A DNA stretch of 56,236 nucleotides, taken from NCBI GenBank assembly GCA_035650495.1, contig DASRHK010000058.1, positions 1 to 56,236 of the forward strand, read 5' to 3'. The notes under the pieces are model-generated. The model was not told the DNA's origin. It was given only the letters and a program-made list of their open reading frames with translations, and did not search any database. The first letter of the stretch is position 1, and each line of letters starts with the position of its first letter. The position numbers and the translations under genes were made by a program. Source of the DNA: DASRHK01 sp035650495 (GTDB lineage: Bacteria > Pseudomonadota > Gammaproteobacteria > Nevskiales > Nevskiaceae). This document shows, piece by piece, positions 9,341 to 17,090 of the stretch.

Positions 9341-11386
9341 GTGAACACCACCTCAGGCAAGGGCGGCCGTGCGCAGGATGCGCTGGCGCCGGTCATCGAC
9401 CAGATCCGCTCGCAACTCGAGGCGAGCATGGGCACTTTCCTGGATCGCGCCCAGAAGAGCCTGAACGACGCGTGGCCGGGAATCCCCGAATTCCGCAAGC
9501 AGGACCAGATCCGCTATTCGGCGAGCTGGCTGCACACCAACAAGCCCCGGATCCTGTCGGCGCTGCATCTGCGCCTGATCAGCGCGCTGAGCGCCGTGCC
9601 GGAAGAGAACAAGATCCCCGAAGACCTGGGCGAGCTGCGGCTCATGGATGCCGACACGCTGTCCGCGCATCTGATCCGCTCGCGCATGGTGAGCCGTGTG
9701 ATGGAGCGCGGCCGCAACGATCTCGCCGCGCTGGAGATGCGCTTCGAGGATCTGCAGCGGCGCGGCGGCACCGTCAACGGTCGCGCCCTCAATCCCGGCG
9801 CGCTCGCGGACGGCTTCCTCAACGCGCTGAAAGACCTTCAGGTCCCCACCGACGTGCAGGCGGTGCTGCTCGACGTCTACGGCGATCAGGGCGTGCAGCT
9901 GCTGGTCGAGTTCTATCAGCACGTCAACCAACTGCTCATCGATCGCGGCGTGCTGCCGGAGCTCAAGATCGCGCCGCGCGTCGCGTTCCATCGGCCGAGC
10001 TCGAGCGCAACCAGCGCATCCAGCGCATCGAGCGCGCCCAGCACGTCGAGCACCGGTTTCGATCCGGGCGCAGGCGCAGAGCCGCCGCCGCTGCCGGATG
10101 CGCGCGCGCAAGTCGTGCAGCAGCTGCTCGAGCAGGTCTCGCGCGGTGAATGGCAGCCAGGACTGTTCCGCCAGCTCCTCGAGTGGCAGTTCGCGCAGTC
10201 GGGCGGCGGCGATGGGGCGGCGATGACCGGCGGCGCGATGCCGCTGCCGCCAGCCGGGATGCCGATGGCGCCGGGCGGTGTCGCCACGGCGACGCCCGCG
10301 CATGCGGCGACGCAAGCGATCGCCTCTTCGCTCGCGGTCGGCGGCGACCGTGCGGGCGTGCAAGTGCCCGGGATCCCCGTCGCGGTGACGGTCGACGCGA
10401 TCCGCGATCTCGCCGGGCTCTTGTCGCCGATGATCTTCGTCGATCCGCACGCGCTCTCGCGCGAGCAGAACAAGGCGATCGACAAGCTCGAGTCGCAGTC
10501 GTTCGAGCTGTTGCGCGACGAGCGCATCAGCCCGCGCGTGCGCTCCGAGCTGTCGCGCCTGATTCCCGCGCTGCTGTCGGCGCAGCTGTCGTTCCCCGGA
10601 ACCTTCGGCGCGCCCGACAACCCGCCGCGCGTGTTCGTGCGCCAGCTCGCGCTGCTCGGCTATCGCGATCACGAATTCCCGCTGGCCGACTTCGACGCCG
10701 TGCGCGTCGTCGTCGACCGCATCCTCGCCGAAGAAGGACGCGAGGTCGAAAGCTTTCGCAGCGGCGCCGACGTGCTCTACACGCTGGCGCGCCAGGAAGT
10801 GAAGCGCCGGATCGCCGCAGCCGCCGAGGAGCGCGCGAAGAAGGCGGCGCTGGCGGCTTCGAGCCAAGCGCCGACCACGCCGACGCCGGAAGCCGAGCCC
10901 GCTGCGCCCGCGAATCCGGAGGATCTCGCCCGCCACGAGCGCGATGCGTTCATCGCGGAATCGCGGCATCAGGTCGCCCTCGAGCTGTCGGATCGGGCCG
11001 CCGGCATCGAGCTCACGCCGCCCGCGGCGGAGTTCATCAAGCAGGTGATCGGCCCATGGATGATGTCGCGCTACCAGAAGTACGGCGCCGACAGCCAGCA
11101 GTGGAAGGATGCACGCGCGTTCGCCACGCGCTTCTTCGAAGCGATCCAGCCCGCGAGCGACGATGCGGAGCAGCTTCACAAAGAGGCGCTCCGCCGGCGC
11201 GTGCTGCTCGAGGCGCGCCTGCATTCGCAGCGAACGGTGCCGGTCGCGCAGGGCGATCAGCTCATCGCCAATCTGGAGCGCCACCTGCTGAGCTTGGGGA
11301 TCGTGCCGCTCGAGCAGCGCCTGAAATCAGCCGGCCGCACGACCCCGATCGACTTCCTGCGTGAGCTCCCGCGCGCGCTCGCCTAG
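9341..11386 (+). CDS. DUF1631 family protein
   Basis: A 681-residue protein resembling the DUF1631 family found in beta- and gammaproteobacteria; function unknown. The N-terminal half is helical (ALAPVIDQIRSQLEASMGTF), a low-complexity Ser/Pro/Ala/Gly linker spans roughly residues 215-300, and the C-terminal half contains LAGLLSPMIFVDP and FIKQVIGPWMMSRYQKYG, typical of the family. It has no signal peptide or membrane helix and should be cytoplasmic. The GTG at 9341 is the most plausible start; the frame is open far upstream but that part is antisense to the DUF1329 gene. Its TAG stop shares CTAG with the stop of the convergent methyltransferase. Confidence 0.75.
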   Translation: MNTTSGKGGRAQDALAPVIDQIRSQLEASMGTFLDRAQKSLNDAWPGIPEFRKQDQIRYSASWLHTNKPRILSALHLRLISALSAVPEENKIPEDLGELRLMDADTLSAHLIRSRMVSRVMERGRNDLAALEMRFEDLQRRGGTVNGRALNPGALADGFLNALKDLQVPTDVQAVLLDVYGDQGVQLLVEFYQHVNQLLIDRGVLPELKIAPRVAFHRPSSSATSASSASSAPSTSSTGFDPGAGAEPPPLPDARAQVVQQLLEQVSRGEWQPGLFRQLLEWQFAQSGGGDGAAMTGGAMPLPPAGMPMAPGGVATATPAHAATQAIASSLAVGGDRAGVQVPGIPVAVTVDAIRDLAGLLSPMIFVDPHALSREQNKAIDKLESQSFELLRDERISPRVRSELSRLIPALLSAQLSFPGTFGAPDNPPRVFVRQLALLGYRDHEFPLADFDAVRVVVDRILAEEGREVESFRSGADVLYTLARQEVKRRIAAAAEERAKKAALAASSQAPTTPTPEAEPAAPANPEDLARHERDAFIAESRHQVALELSDRAAGIELTPPAAEFIKQVIGPWMMSRYQKYGADSQQWKDARAFATRFFEAIQPASDDAEQLHKEALRRRVLLEARLHSQRTVPVAQGDQLIANLERHLLSLGIVPLEQRLKSAGRTTPIDFLRELPRALA

Positions 11387-12147
11387 GCGATCGGCGCGTA
11401 GCGCGATTCCAGCACGAGGTCCGGCAGCAGCGTCTGATATTCGACGTGCGTCGAATGCTCCTGCGTCTGCCAGCCGCGACCTTCGTTCTCGCGCATGTAG
11501 GCGAGGTAGTCCGGCGCGCCGGGGAACTTGATGTTGTCGGCGACCACGATCGCGCCGGGCTTCAGCCAGCCTTCGTCGAGGATGCGCTTGAGGTCGGGCA
11601 AGTAGGCATCCTTCGCGTGATCGACGAACACGAAGTCGACGCTGCCCGCCGCGAATCCATGCTGCTCGCGCAACGCCCGCACGGTCTTGCCGCCATCGCC
11701 GAGCGTGCCGACGACGACGGTGATGCGATCGGCGACGCCCGCGTGCGCATGGATGCGACGCGCGATCTCCGCGTTCGCCGGATTGAACTCGATCGACCAC
11801 ACGTGCGCCGCCGGGGCGGTGACGGCCAGGCGGAGCGAGCTGTAGCCGCAGTAGGTGCCGAGCTCGAGAATCCGCTTCGGCGCGGCGCGCTTCACGGCGG
11901 CGTCGAGGATCGCGCCCTTCTCGTCGCCGACGTTCATCATGAAGCTCTGGTCGTAGCAGAACTGGTCGATCGCGCGGATCGCATCGACCGGATCGCCTTG
12001 GCGCGCGTTTGCGAGCACGTGCTGCGCGAGCCGCTCTTCGCGACCGTCGCCGACCTGCCATTCCTTGAACAGATGCTTCGCGTTGAAGCCCATGCGCAGG
12101 AACGACAGCCGCAGGAACGGGACTTTCTTCCAGAATGCCGCCGCCAT
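11383..12147 (-). CDS. Catechol O-methyltransferase-like SAM methyltransferase
   Basis: A 254-residue class I methyltransferase strikingly like animal COMT along its whole length. MNVGDEKG (methionine near 71) and ILELGTYCGYS (94-103) form the SAM site. The Mg-binding and catalytic residues correspond to D176 and K179 in VDHAKDAYLPD, D204-N205 in ADNIKFPGAPD, and E236 in HVEYQ. It would transfer a methyl group from SAM to a catechol-type hydroxyl. The start is 2 bp after the iron alcohol dehydrogenase stop, so they form an operon. The physiological catechol or other substrate is unknown. Confidence 0.88.
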   Translation of the reverse strand: MAAAFWKKVPFLRLSFLRMGFNAKHLFKEWQVGDGREERLAQHVLANARQGDPVDAIRAIDQFCYDQSFMMNVGDEKGAILDAAVKRAAPKRILELGTYCGYSSLRLAVTAPAAHVWSIEFNPANAEIARRIHAHAGVADRITVVVGTLGDGGKTVRALREQHGFAAGSVDFVFVDHAKDAYLPDLKRILDEGWLKPGAIVVADNIKFPGAPDYLAYMRENEGRGWQTQEHSTHVEYQTLLPDLVLESRYAPIA

Positions 12148-12149
12148 GA

Positions 12150-13388
12150 TCAAGCCGCCTTCGGCAGCGCCTGCGGGCTCGGCAGCATCTGGCGGATGAA
12201 GGCCTCGCACTCCGGACGATCCATGTAGCGCGGCACCGCGTAGTAGAGGTGCGCCTCGAACAGCGCCTTGCCGGTGATCTCCGGGATGTCGCTGTCCTTG
12301 AGCTTCTCGACGTGCTTCGGGATCCCGAACTGGGCATTCATCGCACGCACGCGCGCGATGAACTTGTCGGCGAGCTCGGCGTCGGTATCCCCGCCCTTGT
12401 GCAGGCCGCTCGCACGCGCGAGCTCCGCCAATCGCGCCGTGCAGTTGGGCTTCGAGAAGTCGAGCACGTACGGCAGGATGATCGCGTTCGCGAGCCCGTG
12501 CGGCACGTGATAGTAGGCGCCGAAGTTGTGCGCGATCGCGTGGACGTAACCGACACCCGCGGTGGTGAACGCCACGCCGGCCTTGAACGACGCGAGCGCC
12601 ATGTTCTGGCGCGCCTCGACGTCCGTGCCGTTGGTGAAGGCGATCGGCAGGTTCTTCATGATCAGCGACGTCGCTTCGAGCGCTTCCCGGTCCGTCATGC
12701 GCGTGTGATTGCGCGAGATGTACGCCTCGACCGCGTGCGTGAGCGCATCCATTCCGGTCGCGGCCGTGATCGGCGGCGGCAGGCCGGTCATCAGCGCGCC
12801 GTCGAGCGCTGCGGCGAGCGGCACCAGGCGCGGCGACATGATCGCGAACTTGCGCGTGGTCGAGGGATCCGACACGACCGCCGCGATCGTCACTTCCGAT
12901 CCGGTTCCCGCCGTGGTCGGCACCGCATACATCGGCAGCAGCTTGAACGCGACGCGCATCAAGCCCGACATGTGCACGATCTTGTACGGATTGGTCGCGC
13001 GCGCGGCGATGACCTTGGCGGCGTCGATCGACGAGCCGCCGCCGATCGCGAGGATCGCCGTGCAGCCTTCGCGCTTCAGGATCGCGAGCCCATTCTCGAT
13101 CTGCTCGATGGTCGGATTCGGCAGCACGCCGTCATAGACGACGAACGCCACGCCGAGCGCGGCGAGCTTGTCCTGCATCGGCTTGATCAGGCCGATCTTC
13201 ACCAGCATCGCGTCGGTGACGATCAGCAGCTTCTTCACGCCAGTGCCGGCGATGTGCTCGCACAGCTTCAGCGACGAGCCCGGCCCCGTGAACAGCTGCG
13301 GCTGCTGGAAGAACAGCAGCGGTGTGGCGATCTTCAGCAGGAATTGCCAGATCTTGAAAATGACGACCTTAATGGAGAATGGGATCAT
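12150..13388 (-). CDS. Iron-containing alcohol dehydrogenase
   Basis: A 412-residue group III alcohol dehydrogenase. NAD-binding GGGSSIDAAK is at about 117-125 and TTAGTGSE at 158-165. Fe ligands appear intact: D214 and H218 in GMDALTHAVE, H283 in YVHAIAH and H297 in VPHGLANA. The start at 13388 gives a hydrophobic N-terminal helix (MIPFSIKVVIFKIWQFLLKI) that is unusual for the family and could bind the membrane. It heads a two-gene operon with the COMT-like gene, diverging from the RMD1-family gene 36 bp away. Substrate alcohol or aldehyde unknown. Confidence 0.9.
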   Translation of the reverse strand: MIPFSIKVVIFKIWQFLLKIATPLLFFQQPQLFTGPGSSLKLCEHIAGTGVKKLLIVTDAMLVKIGLIKPMQDKLAALGVAFVVYDGVLPNPTIEQIENGLAILKREGCTAILAIGGGSSIDAAKVIAARATNPYKIVHMSGLMRVAFKLLPMYAVPTTAGTGSEVTIAAVVSDPSTTRKFAIMSPRLVPLAAALDGALMTGLPPPITAATGMDALTHAVEAYISRNHTRMTDREALEATSLIMKNLPIAFTNGTDVEARQNMALASFKAGVAFTTAGVGYVHAIAHNFGAYYHVPHGLANAIILPYVLDFSKPNCTARLAELARASGLHKGGDTDAELADKFIARVRAMNAQFGIPKHVEKLKDSDIPEITGKALFEAHLYYAVPRYMDRPECEAFIRQMLPSPQALPKAA

Positions 13389-13424
13389 GGCCGGGGCCCC
13401 CAAGAACCTTGCGGAGTGCGGATT

Positions 13425-14537
13425 ATGACGCAGCTCGAAGTCCGCGCCGGCAGCATCATCGCCCTCAGGCTGTTCGACGTCGCCTTCGCGATCGACCTGC
13501 CGCGCGTGGAAGCGCTTTGGGCCCAGCGCGCGGGCCCCGCGCCCAGCCGCAGCAAGCTGACCGCGACGCCCGCGAAGGCGGTCGCCTTCGACGTGCCGCC
13601 GGTCAACCTCGTGCTCGATCCGGTCGACCTGCGCATCGAGAAGCAGGAGAGGACCGCGCAGATCACCGCGCGCGTCTACGACTTCGGCGTGATCGTCATC
13701 GCGCTGCGCATTCCGGTCAGCGGCCGCGACTGGCCCGGGTTCACCCAATTCGTCAACGCGGTCGACGAATCGATCGGGCCGCTGGCCGACATCGACTTGT
13801 GGAATGTGCTGCTCGCGAAGCTGCACGCGCTGCTGGCGCCGGCGATGGTCCGTCCCACGCGCTCGAACCTGCAGGAGGACTACCTGCTGGCGGTCGTGAA
13901 CCAGTGGAGCGAGCCGATCAGCGCCGCGGAGCTGCAGGAGCAGATCGACCTCGCTGCGGTGCTCACCGGCGAGCGACGCCCGCTCGCGGAAGAGACGCGG
14001 CGCGATCTGCTGCGCCAGCGGTTCTCGTACTACCCCGACGATCTGGTCGCGCTGAACTGGGATCGGGCGTTCATCTATGAGCCGCGCGGCGACTCCGACG
14101 TCGAGGATGCGCTCGAGGTCGCCAACGCACAGCTGCTCGAGATGCGTTACTACGACGAGCTGCTCGACGACGAGCTGCCACGGATGTACGACCTCGTCGA
14201 AGCGACGCGCCGCACGACCTATCTGCTCGCATCGCGCCGATTCGCCGCGCTCGCGCGAAGGCTCTACGGTCTCGTCGCGGAGGTCACCGAGCTCACCGAG
14301 AAAGTCGACAACGCGCTGCAGGTCACCGAGGACGTCTACCTCGCGCGCGTCTATCAGGCCGCGCTCGAGACGCTGCGCGTGCCGAAGCTCAGCGCCGCGG
14401 TCGATCGCAAGCTCGCGATCATCCGCGACACCTACACGGCGCTCTATGACGAAGCTTCCGCGTCCCGCGCGGAGCTGCTCGAGATCACGATCATCGGCTT
14501 GTTCGTCTTCGAGATCGTGCTGGCCCTGATAAGATGA
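13425..14537 (+). CDS. RMD1/RMND1 (DUF155) family membrane-anchored protein
   Basis: A 370-residue member of the DUF155 family, whose eukaryotic relatives Rmd1/RMND1 act in sporulation and mitochondrial translation. The conserved C-terminal half includes YYPDDLVALNWDRAFIYEP, YYDELLDDELPRMYD, VTELTEKVDNALQVTEDVYL and a final membrane helix (LLEITIIGLFVFEIVLALIR), so it is tail-anchored with the bulk in the cytoplasm. The start ATG at 13425 begins MTQLEVRAG. Bacterial function is not established. It is followed after about 100 bp by a small ACT-like gene. Confidence 0.8.
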   Translation: MTQLEVRAGSIIALRLFDVAFAIDLPRVEALWAQRAGPAPSRSKLTATPAKAVAFDVPPVNLVLDPVDLRIEKQERTAQITARVYDFGVIVIALRIPVSGRDWPGFTQFVNAVDESIGPLADIDLWNVLLAKLHALLAPAMVRPTRSNLQEDYLLAVVNQWSEPISAAELQEQIDLAAVLTGERRPLAEETRRDLLRQRFSYYPDDLVALNWDRAFIYEPRGDSDVEDALEVANAQLLEMRYYDELLDDELPRMYDLVEATRRTTYLLASRRFAALARRLYGLVAEVTELTEKVDNALQVTEDVYLARVYQAALETLRVPKLSAAVDRKLAIIRDTYTALYDEASASRAELLEITIIGLFVFEIVLALIR

Positions 14538-14639
14538 TGCGCATGCAAGGCGTGACCTCGATGTGGATGGGCATTGCAGCTCGAATTACGAGCGGCTGCA
14601 CCCTGCCCGCCCTCCCCACATCGAACCGAATGCCTCGCC

Positions 14640-14897
14640 ATGCGACCCGAACTGCCGACCCGCTGTCTCCTCACCGTCGAAGCCGAAGCTGATCCCCAGC
14701 TTCCCCGCCGCATCCTCGACGTCTTCGCAGTCCGCTCCCAGCTTCCCGCTTCGTTCGCGATGCGCTGCCGCGCGGAAGATCGCCTGGAGATCGAGATCGA
14801 ATTGCTGGATATCGACGAAGGCGCCGCTGATCTCCTGCGTCATCGGATCCTCAAGATCCCGACCGTGATCGGCGCGTGGCGCACCTGGCGCAGCTGA
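14640..14897 (+). CDS. Small ACT-domain-like protein
   Basis: An 85-residue protein beginning MRPELPTRCLLTVEAEADPQ. Its predicted order beta-alpha-beta-beta-alpha-beta and length resemble single ACT domains such as the IlvM-type small regulatory subunit of acetolactate synthase, but no catalytic subunit is nearby. A ligand-binding or regulatory role is a guess. The ATG is supported by composition rather than by a ribosome binding site. The gene ends just before the hairpin at 14903. Confidence 0.5.
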   Translation: MRPELPTRCLLTVEAEADPQLPRRILDVFAVRSQLPASFAMRCRAEDRLEIEIELLDIDEGAADLLRHRILKIPTVIGAWRTWRS

Positions 14898-14902
14898 AAA
14901 CG

Positions 14903-14928
14903 CATCGGCCCGCTTTCGCGGGCCGATG
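14903..14928 (-). terminator. Rho-independent terminator after tRNA-Gln
   Basis: A perfect 11-bp stem (CATCGGCCCGC / GCGGGCCGATG) with a TTTC loop. On the minus strand it is followed by CGTTTTC, a short U-tract, so it mainly terminates the tRNA/rpsI transcript. It can also back up the convergent small gene on the plus strand, though without a U-tract there. Confidence 0.75.
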
Positions 14929-14937
14929 GTGAAGCAT

Positions 14938-15011
14938 TGGCTGGGAGACTAGGACTCGAACCTAGATAAGCAGAGTCAGAGTCTGCTGTCCTACCATTAG
15001 ACGATCTCCCA
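14938..15011 (-). tRNA. tRNA-Gln (anticodon CTG), CCA encoded
   Basis: The minus strand folds as a full cloverleaf: acceptor TGGGAGA pairing with TCTCCCA, D arm GTC..GAC around TAATGGTAG, anticodon stem GCAGA/TCTGC with loop CTCTGAC giving anticodon CTG, and T arm CTAGG-TTCGAAT-CCTAG. The discriminator G and an encoded CCA complete the 3' end. The U-A start pair of the acceptor is typical of tRNA-Gln. It begins 27 bp after rpsI on the same strand with no evident promoter between, so it may be processed from the ribosomal-protein mRNA. Confidence 0.95.
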
Positions 15012-15038
15012 GTGGGATCGAATCCAGGTTTAGACCGC

Positions 15039-15434
15039 TTAGCGCTTCGAGTACTGCGGCGCGCGGCGGGCTTTGTGGAGACCGACCTTCTTGCGCTCGA
15101 CCTCGCGCGCGTCGCGCGTGACGAGTCCGGCAGCGCGAAGCGTCTTGCGCAGGCCTTCGTCGTAATCCATCAGCGCGCGCGTGATGCCGTGGCGGATGGC
15201 GCCGGCCTGACCGGTCGGGCCGCCGCCGGCGACGGTGACGAGCACGTCGAAGCGGCCGAGCGACTCGGTCAGCTCGAGCGGCTGGCGCACGAGCATGCGC
15301 GAGGTCTCACGTCCGAAGTACTCCTCGGGCGTCTTGCCGTTGATGGTGATCGCGCCCTTGCCGGGCTTGATGAACACGCGGGCCGCTGCGGTCTTGCGGC
15401 GGCCGGTGCCGTAGTTCTGTTGAGTCTGGGCCAT
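15039..15434 (-). CDS. rpsI: 30S ribosomal protein S9
   Basis: A 131-residue S9. The hallmark C terminus KKVGLHKARRAPQYSKR, which reaches into the P site of the ribosome, is complete, as are GTGRRKTAAARVF near the N terminus and GGGPTGQAGAIRHGI in the middle. It lies 12 bp after rplM, the universal bacterial pairing, and is followed by tRNA-Gln. Expression is expected to be growth-rate linked through the shared rplM promoter. Confidence 0.98.
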   Translation of the reverse strand: MAQTQQNYGTGRRKTAAARVFIKPGKGAITINGKTPEEYFGRETSRMLVRQPLELTESLGRFDVLVTVAGGGPTGQAGAIRHGITRALMDYDEGLRKTLRAAGLVTRDAREVERKKVGLHKARRAPQYSKR

Positions 15435-15446
15435 GTCGGTCGCCGG

Positions 15447-15878
15447 TTAAGAGAGTTTGATGGTTTGGGGCTGCTGCGCCGTGTGCGGATGCTCCGCGCC
15501 GGCGTAGACCTTGAGCTTGCGGAACTGGGCGTAGCCGAGCGGGCCCTTGGGCAGCATGCCCTTCACGGCCTTCTCGATGACGCGCTCCGGATGATCGGCG
15601 AGCATGTCGCCGAGCTTGGTCATCCTGAGGCCGCCCGGATACTCGGTGTGGCGGTAGTAGATCTTGCCCTCGAGCTTGTTGCCGGTCGCACGCACCTTGG
15701 CTGCGTTGATCACGACGACGTAGTCGCCGGTGTCGCAGTTGGGCGTGTAGTCGGGCTTGTGCTTGCCGCGCAGGCGGCGGGCGATCTCGGTGGCGAGGCG
15801 GCCCAGGACCTGGTCCGCAGCGTCAATCACGACCCAGTCGCGCTTGACGGTCTCGCTATGAGCGAAGACGGTCTTCAT
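15447..15878 (-). CDS. rplM: 50S ribosomal protein L13
   Basis: A 143-residue L13, the usual length. Diagnostic segments are KTVFAHSETVKRDWVVIDA at the N terminus, GRLATEIARRLRGKHKPDYTP, GDYVVVINAAKVRATGNK and MLPKGPLGYAQFRKLKVYAG. GAAGGA-type purines precede the ATG (CCGAAGGATGTGAAGC). It heads the rplM-rpsI operon. The 100-bp leader upstream contains a TATAAC that could be the -10. Confidence 0.98.
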   Translation of the reverse strand: MKTVFAHSETVKRDWVVIDAADQVLGRLATEIARRLRGKHKPDYTPNCDTGDYVVVINAAKVRATGNKLEGKIYYRHTEYPGGLRMTKLGDMLADHPERVIEKAVKGMLPKGPLGYAQFRKLKVYAGAEHPHTAQQPQTIKLS

Positions 15879-15979
15879 GCTTCACATCCTTCGGTAGTTA
15901 TAGTTCAGTGACTGGTACTGCTGGTCACCTCGGGGCGCGCATCTTAAAGGAAGGCGCCGCAGCCCGCAATGGTCAGCTT

Positions 15980-17074
15980 TTAGCCACCGAAGGCGATCTT
16001 GGCCTGCAGGTTGGGGCTGGAATCGGCCGTCGACAGCGCCTCTTCCATGCTGATCTCGCCGCTGCGGTAGAGCTTGAGCAGCGCGTCGTCGAAGCTCTGC
16101 ATCCCGGCGTCGCTCGACTGCGACATCGCCTCGCGGACCTCGCCGATGCGCTTGCTCATGATCAGGTCGGTGATGAACGGCGTGTTGATCATCACCTCGA
16201 TCGCGGCGGTGCGGCCGCCGAGCTTCCGGCGGACCAGGCGCTGGGAAATGATCGCCTTGAGGCCGAGCGCCAGGTCCATGTAGACCTGCTCGCGCGCTTC
16301 CTCGGGGAAGAAGTTGATCACGCGCTGCAGCGCCTGGGCGCAGTTGGTCGCGTGCAGCGTGGCCATCGCGAGGTGGCCGATGTTCGCGAGCTGCAGGCAC
16401 TTCTGCATCGTCTCCTGCGAGCGCGCCTCGCCGACCAGGATCACGTCCGGCGCTTCGCGCAGCGCGCTGTGCAGCGCCATCTCGAACGAGACGGTGTCGA
16501 TGCCGACCTCGCGCTGGTTGACGATGCACTGCTTGTTCGGGTGCACGAACTCGATCGGGTCCTCGATGGTGAGGATGTGGCCGGGCTCACTCTCGTTGCG
16601 ATGGTTCAGCATCGCGGCGAGCGACGTCGACTTGCCGCTGCCGGTCGCGCCGACCATCAGGATCAGTCCGCGCTTGAGCATCGACAGGCTCTTCAGCGAC
16701 TCGGGCAGCTTCAGGTCGTCGAGCCGCGGGATCTTCTCCGGCACGCGGCGCAAGCACATCGAGAGCTTGCCGCGCTGATGGAACGCATTGACGCGGAAGC
16801 GGCCGAGGTCGGGCAGATCGATCGCGAAGTCGAGCTCCCACTTCTCCTTGAGCGCGACCTTCTGGCCGTCCGTGAGCACGGAGAACACGAGCTCGCGCGC
16901 CTGATCGGCGGACAGCGGGCTGCGTCCGACCGCCATCGTCGTGCCTTCGACCTTCATCGCGACGGCGGCGCCGGCGGAGAAGTAGAGGTCGGACGCTTCC
17001 TTCTCCGCGGCGAGGCGAAGATAAGGAAGGATCAGCTTGGTGCGGACGTTCTCGGAGGGACTGAGCGTGGCCAT
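15980..17074 (-). CDS. PilT/PilU-type retraction ATPase, second PilU-like paralogue
   Basis: A 364-residue secretion-type ATPase. It has a PAS-like N domain, Walker A GATGSGKST at 142-150, ASP box ILTIEDPIEFVH, Walker B VILVGEARSQET and the His box GHLAMATLHA. The C-terminal part (FITDLIMSKRIGEVREAM, then SISMEEAL-like end) follows PilU rather than the PilT AIRNLIRE motif. It lies 16 bp after pilU on the same strand. It probably assists type IV pilus retraction with PilT. Presence of a third ATPase in tandem is uncommon. Confidence 0.88.
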   Translation of the reverse strand: MATLSPSENVRTKLILPYLRLAAEKEASDLYFSAGAAVAMKVEGTTMAVGRSPLSADQARELVFSVLTDGQKVALKEKWELDFAIDLPDLGRFRVNAFHQRGKLSMCLRRVPEKIPRLDDLKLPESLKSLSMLKRGLILMVGATGSGKSTSLAAMLNHRNESEPGHILTIEDPIEFVHPNKQCIVNQREVGIDTVSFEMALHSALREAPDVILVGEARSQETMQKCLQLANIGHLAMATLHATNCAQALQRVINFFPEEAREQVYMDLALGLKAIISQRLVRRKLGGRTAAIEVMINTPFITDLIMSKRIGEVREAMSQSSDAGMQSFDDALLKLYRSGEISMEEALSTADSSPNLQAKIAFGG

Positions 17075-17090
17075 TGAGTGAGTGATGTCC

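Noticed and set aside
11383..11386. Shared CTAG of two convergent stop codons, and TGATCA at 5676-5681
   Set aside because: Neat but expected when convergent genes are packed; palindromic stop pairs carry no extra evidence of function.
15012..15038. T-arm-like fragment (GGATTCGATCCCAC) just upstream of tRNA-Gln
   Set aside because: Looks like the 3' end of a second tRNA, but the 5' part would be inside rpsI and no cloverleaf forms. Chance or a very old remnant.
15879..15979. Possible L13 autoregulatory leader
   Set aside because: There is a small imperfect hairpin (GTGAC..GTCAC) but on the mRNA strand two C-A mismatches interrupt the stem; not enough to call a leader element.
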